Part shown: one piece after another, positions 61,337 to 64,000 of the stretch
How positions within the stretch are numbered: the first letter of the stretch is position 1
Layout of the letters: the number at the start of each line of letters is the position of its first letter
Assembly: GCA_973895155.1 (NCBI GenBank)
Contig: OZ316891.1
Span: 620,001-684,000 of the forward strand
Source: Marsupella aquatica
Taxonomy: Eukaryota > Marchantiophyta
Length of the DNA: 64,000 nucleotides
Direction: 5' to 3'
Notes under the pieces: generated by a model
Told to the model about the DNA's origin: nothing
What the model saw: the letters and a program-made list of their open reading frames with translations, nothing else
Database searches by the model: none
Translations under genes and position numbers: made by a program

Positions 61337-63893
61337 CTAGATTGGTCCTGTGCCTGCTGTTGGTGCGGTCGATTCAATACTATATTCAGTCTGCAGTAGT
61401 TGGTCTTCCCAAGGAAAGGGTGACACAGGTGGGTGCTCCAAATTGACTGCATCACCATTATCCACCTGCATATGAAGGCAATTTTAAAATTTGTCCCTAG
61501 CATGAGACCACACATGCATGAAGCCCACAAGTAATGATATATACTTGTAAGAAGACTGTTAATGTTGGAATCCTTACTCTTGCTGGATCTATTGGCGTCA
61601 CACTATGGACTTTATCACAAGATCTTCGGTTATGTCCAACCTGCCCACACTTACTGCACCTGCACTTCCCAGTGTTAGGCCTCGCTTTCTTTGCCCTCGA
61701 TTGAACAAGAACAATTGGAAGTCCAGCAATAGTGTTTGCTGTTGAAAAGGGTTCCGCCCTGTTTGGATCATCATCTAGTGGATATCTCAAGAAAAGTTGT
61801 CCAAGGGAGTCAATCATTGATTCTTCGCCTTCTCCAAGAGCCCTAGGTGGATGCCTCCCTCCACGACCCTGTTCGATGCGGACCATTCTATGTCTGCCCC
61901 TTTTCACAGCAGCCACAGGAGCAACACAATTTGGACTTGGCATTAAGTCTGATACAATAAAGCTAGGTAAAACATTGTCATACAAAGCCCTAATTGAAGC
62001 AGTCCGCCAACATTTGTGAAAATGAGCAGAAAAGTTTCTGCCTTCTTGGTCATCCCAAGCCATTATATGCTCACATGGCCACACCATCTCTTGCAGCTCC
62101 TAACAAGTGCAACATTTCTTTGGTGACAGTGACACTAGATACTCCTCACTTTGGGATGTAGTTTGAACCTTGGCTGTGGACGCACCATCATCAAACACCT
62201 GAGCATATGAAAACTTGGATATAATTACAAAACTATTCAAATAAAGAATACATTCATACTAGTGTATTTAATTCAACACCGAGCTATTAAGAAGACATTG
62301 ATGTTACAGTATATACAGAACACGTAGCTATTAATGCATACACAAGACCAGGCATGAAGATTACCTGCCATTGACCAAACGTCTTGAGATTCTTGTTGTA
62401 CTTGACCAGGGCTGGAATAGTGAGTACTTCCTGTCTCGCCAACGCAACTACTTTCCTTTCTTTAAACTTTTGCTGAACATATACCCACATGCGCTCCAAC
62501 AACTTGCAAGGAGCAAATTCGCGCAAGGGGAGTAAGCCTGAATTTGCTTGCTCAGCAGGGTTGCTTGTAACCTTTGCCATGCGGGGAAGTGGAAAGGCAT
62601 GCCTGGCATAAAGTTTTGCATCAAAACTTCTGATGTAGTCTACAGCATTTGCATTCTCATATGCCTTGACGGACTCTGCCAGTCACTTCACACATGCTTC
62701 AAATCTGATACAGGTGCACAGGGAAAACATTGATGTTAATGTATACAATCATGTCATACACAAAGAAAACATTTGCGTGAGTGATATGTACTTCACATTC
62801 TGTATTCAAGGAGAGGTAATATAATTACTATATTGAACACTGAGTATGCGGTGTATACATAAGAAGTCAAATGTATGTACAATCAAAGCAATGAAGGTTT
62901 TTGGACTTACTGTCTTTCATCGTTGGCATATATGCATCCTGTAAAAATATTTGTTGCTGCTTTGCCATGCCTGTTCTTGACATTAGCTCTCAGGTGGTTT
63001 GCACATGCTGCATGTATCTTACCTGGCCACACGTAACTCACAGCGGCAAGTAGACCTTTCTGTCGGTCTGATATGAGTGGCATGTGAGGTGATTCAATGC
63101 CGTAGAGTGATCTATCTACCAATTCCAGAAACCAGATCCAATTATCTATGTTCTCAACTAGAGCTACTGCGTAACATAGAATCAATCCTTGGCCATTTCC
63201 ACCCAAATATGTAGCTAAGAACAGTTGAGTGGGGTACTTCCTGTTCTTTGTATGACATGCATCAAGAGAGATGAGAGGTTGAATGTAGGTACATGCTTTT
63301 TGTGTAGCTGATGGGCAAATGAATGCTCGACAGAAAACGTTGGAGTTTTCCATTGGGGACCAGACTGCCACTGCACCAGGGTCAGTCTCTCTCACCCTGG
63401 CAATTAATGCCGGAATCATTTGAAACGTGTCTTCCTGCCCACCAAGGTGCAGATCCCGTACATAGTCTTTTGCTCGCCACATTTGGTGGTAAGTGCTGTT
63501 CTTTTTATAATCCCCTTGAAATCCACAGAGTAGTTCTTTGACCGGCACCTTCAGATTTCTACACACTCTAGGCGCCAGTGTGTCTCCTAACCACACTGCC
63601 TTTTGTGTTGGGCCCCTCCACTTGTGTTTAGATGCTGGACAATTGTGTTTCAGCTCACACACAGTAATGATATGAGCCCCGCTGTGAGCTTGCCTGTGAC
63701 ATCGGACCCTGAATGGGCAGTAGGCTGAACAATCAAAACCATCTTCATTGTACTCTGGCGGGGGCCTAAACCTAGAAAACTCCCCGCATACTCCTGTGGT
63801 AGATATCTTCCTGACTTTTACCGTGCTAGGGGCATGTGACCCAGGTAGCCACACACTGCTATGCTGCACTACTGTGCGTGGTTTCTTTGCCAT
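61337..63893 (-). pseudogene. MULE transposase gene with two in-frame stops
   Basis: Mutator-like transposase. Exons: 63893-62911, 62704-62365, 62198-61578, 61465-61337 (2,073 nt, 691 codon positions), all GT-AG with consistent phases. An N-terminal Cys/His domain (C55, C59, C65, H85, C79) like MuDR/FLYWCH fingers precedes the MULE DDE core: LDACH (D211), SDRQKG (D276) and NPAEQ (E379). A SWIM finger follows (C471, C473, C483, H485), then a basic region and a CCHC zinc knuckle CSKCGQVGHNRRSC. Two in-frame stops break it: TGA at 62,685-62,683 (position 335) and TAG at 62,102-62,100 (position 474, inside the SWIM spacing). The rest is undamaged, so inactivation looks recent; readthrough is not excluded. 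No terminal inverted repeats were found within the window. Confidence 0.85.
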
Positions 63894-64000
63894 CGTTGTG
63901 TTCCTCTGGAGATAGTTTGGATCCAGAGGTCCAAGGGGTGCACGAACCTCCTATTGCAATCCACACAAAACATATTCATGTTATTGTATATGGAAAGACA

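Overview
This is nuclear DNA from a green plant. The evidence is genes split into many short exons with GT-AG introns, three proteins with plastid-type N-termini or plastid family assignments, plant telomere-like TTTAGGG boxes, a Copia element primed by initiator Met-tRNA, and a Mutator-like (MULE) transposase. Introns of roughly 75-900 nt and the density of decayed transposons fit a streptophyte with a repeat-rich genome, such as an early-diverging land plant or a charophyte. I cannot name the species.

Layout. 1-18,000: no confident host gene. This stretch holds transposon debris: a Copia 5' LTR, primer site and decayed gag (8.4-11.3 kb), a related solo LTR (11.8-12.1 kb), a 205-bp TTAA-flanked miniature element (12.4-12.6 kb) with a second partial copy near 0.4 kb, a GC-rich island and several tandem repeats. 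18,091-25,503 (-): a complete 17-exon ABCB28-type plastid ABC half-transporter. 30,108-37,066 (-): a complete 17-exon HAD-family 5'-nucleotidase, with one GC-AG intron. 41,486-45,612 (+): a complete 11-exon PAM71/GDT1-type plastid envelope or thylakoid cation transporter. 48,823-50,306 (-): a three-exon gene for a small plastid-type membrane protein that I do not recognise, convergent with the GDT1 gene.

50.3-54.9 kb is repeat-rich (nested direct repeats, another solo LTR, a tandem array). From 54.9 kb to the end the content changes to accessory DNA. It holds (i) a plus-strand gene of about 886 codons, unrecognised, whose second half grew by repeated tandem duplication of a phase-0 exon-intron unit; (ii) six copies of an exactly 117-bp repeat open in two minus-strand frames; (iii) a minus-strand single-exon gene joining a hydrophobic N-terminus to an RNase H1-type hybrid-binding domain without the RNase H catalytic domain; (iv) a four-exon MULE transposase with DDE, SWIM and CCHC motifs but two in-frame stops. 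The physical clustering of (i)-(iv) is the most unusual part of the window. Whether they form one mobile unit is inference.

The three recognised host genes are independent nuclear genes. Two of them (ABCB28-type and GDT1-type) act in plastid membranes; the window shows no operon-like or pathway link between them. Exon junctions were worked out by hand from conserved protein families, splice-site dinucleotides and phase; every coding total came out as a multiple of three.
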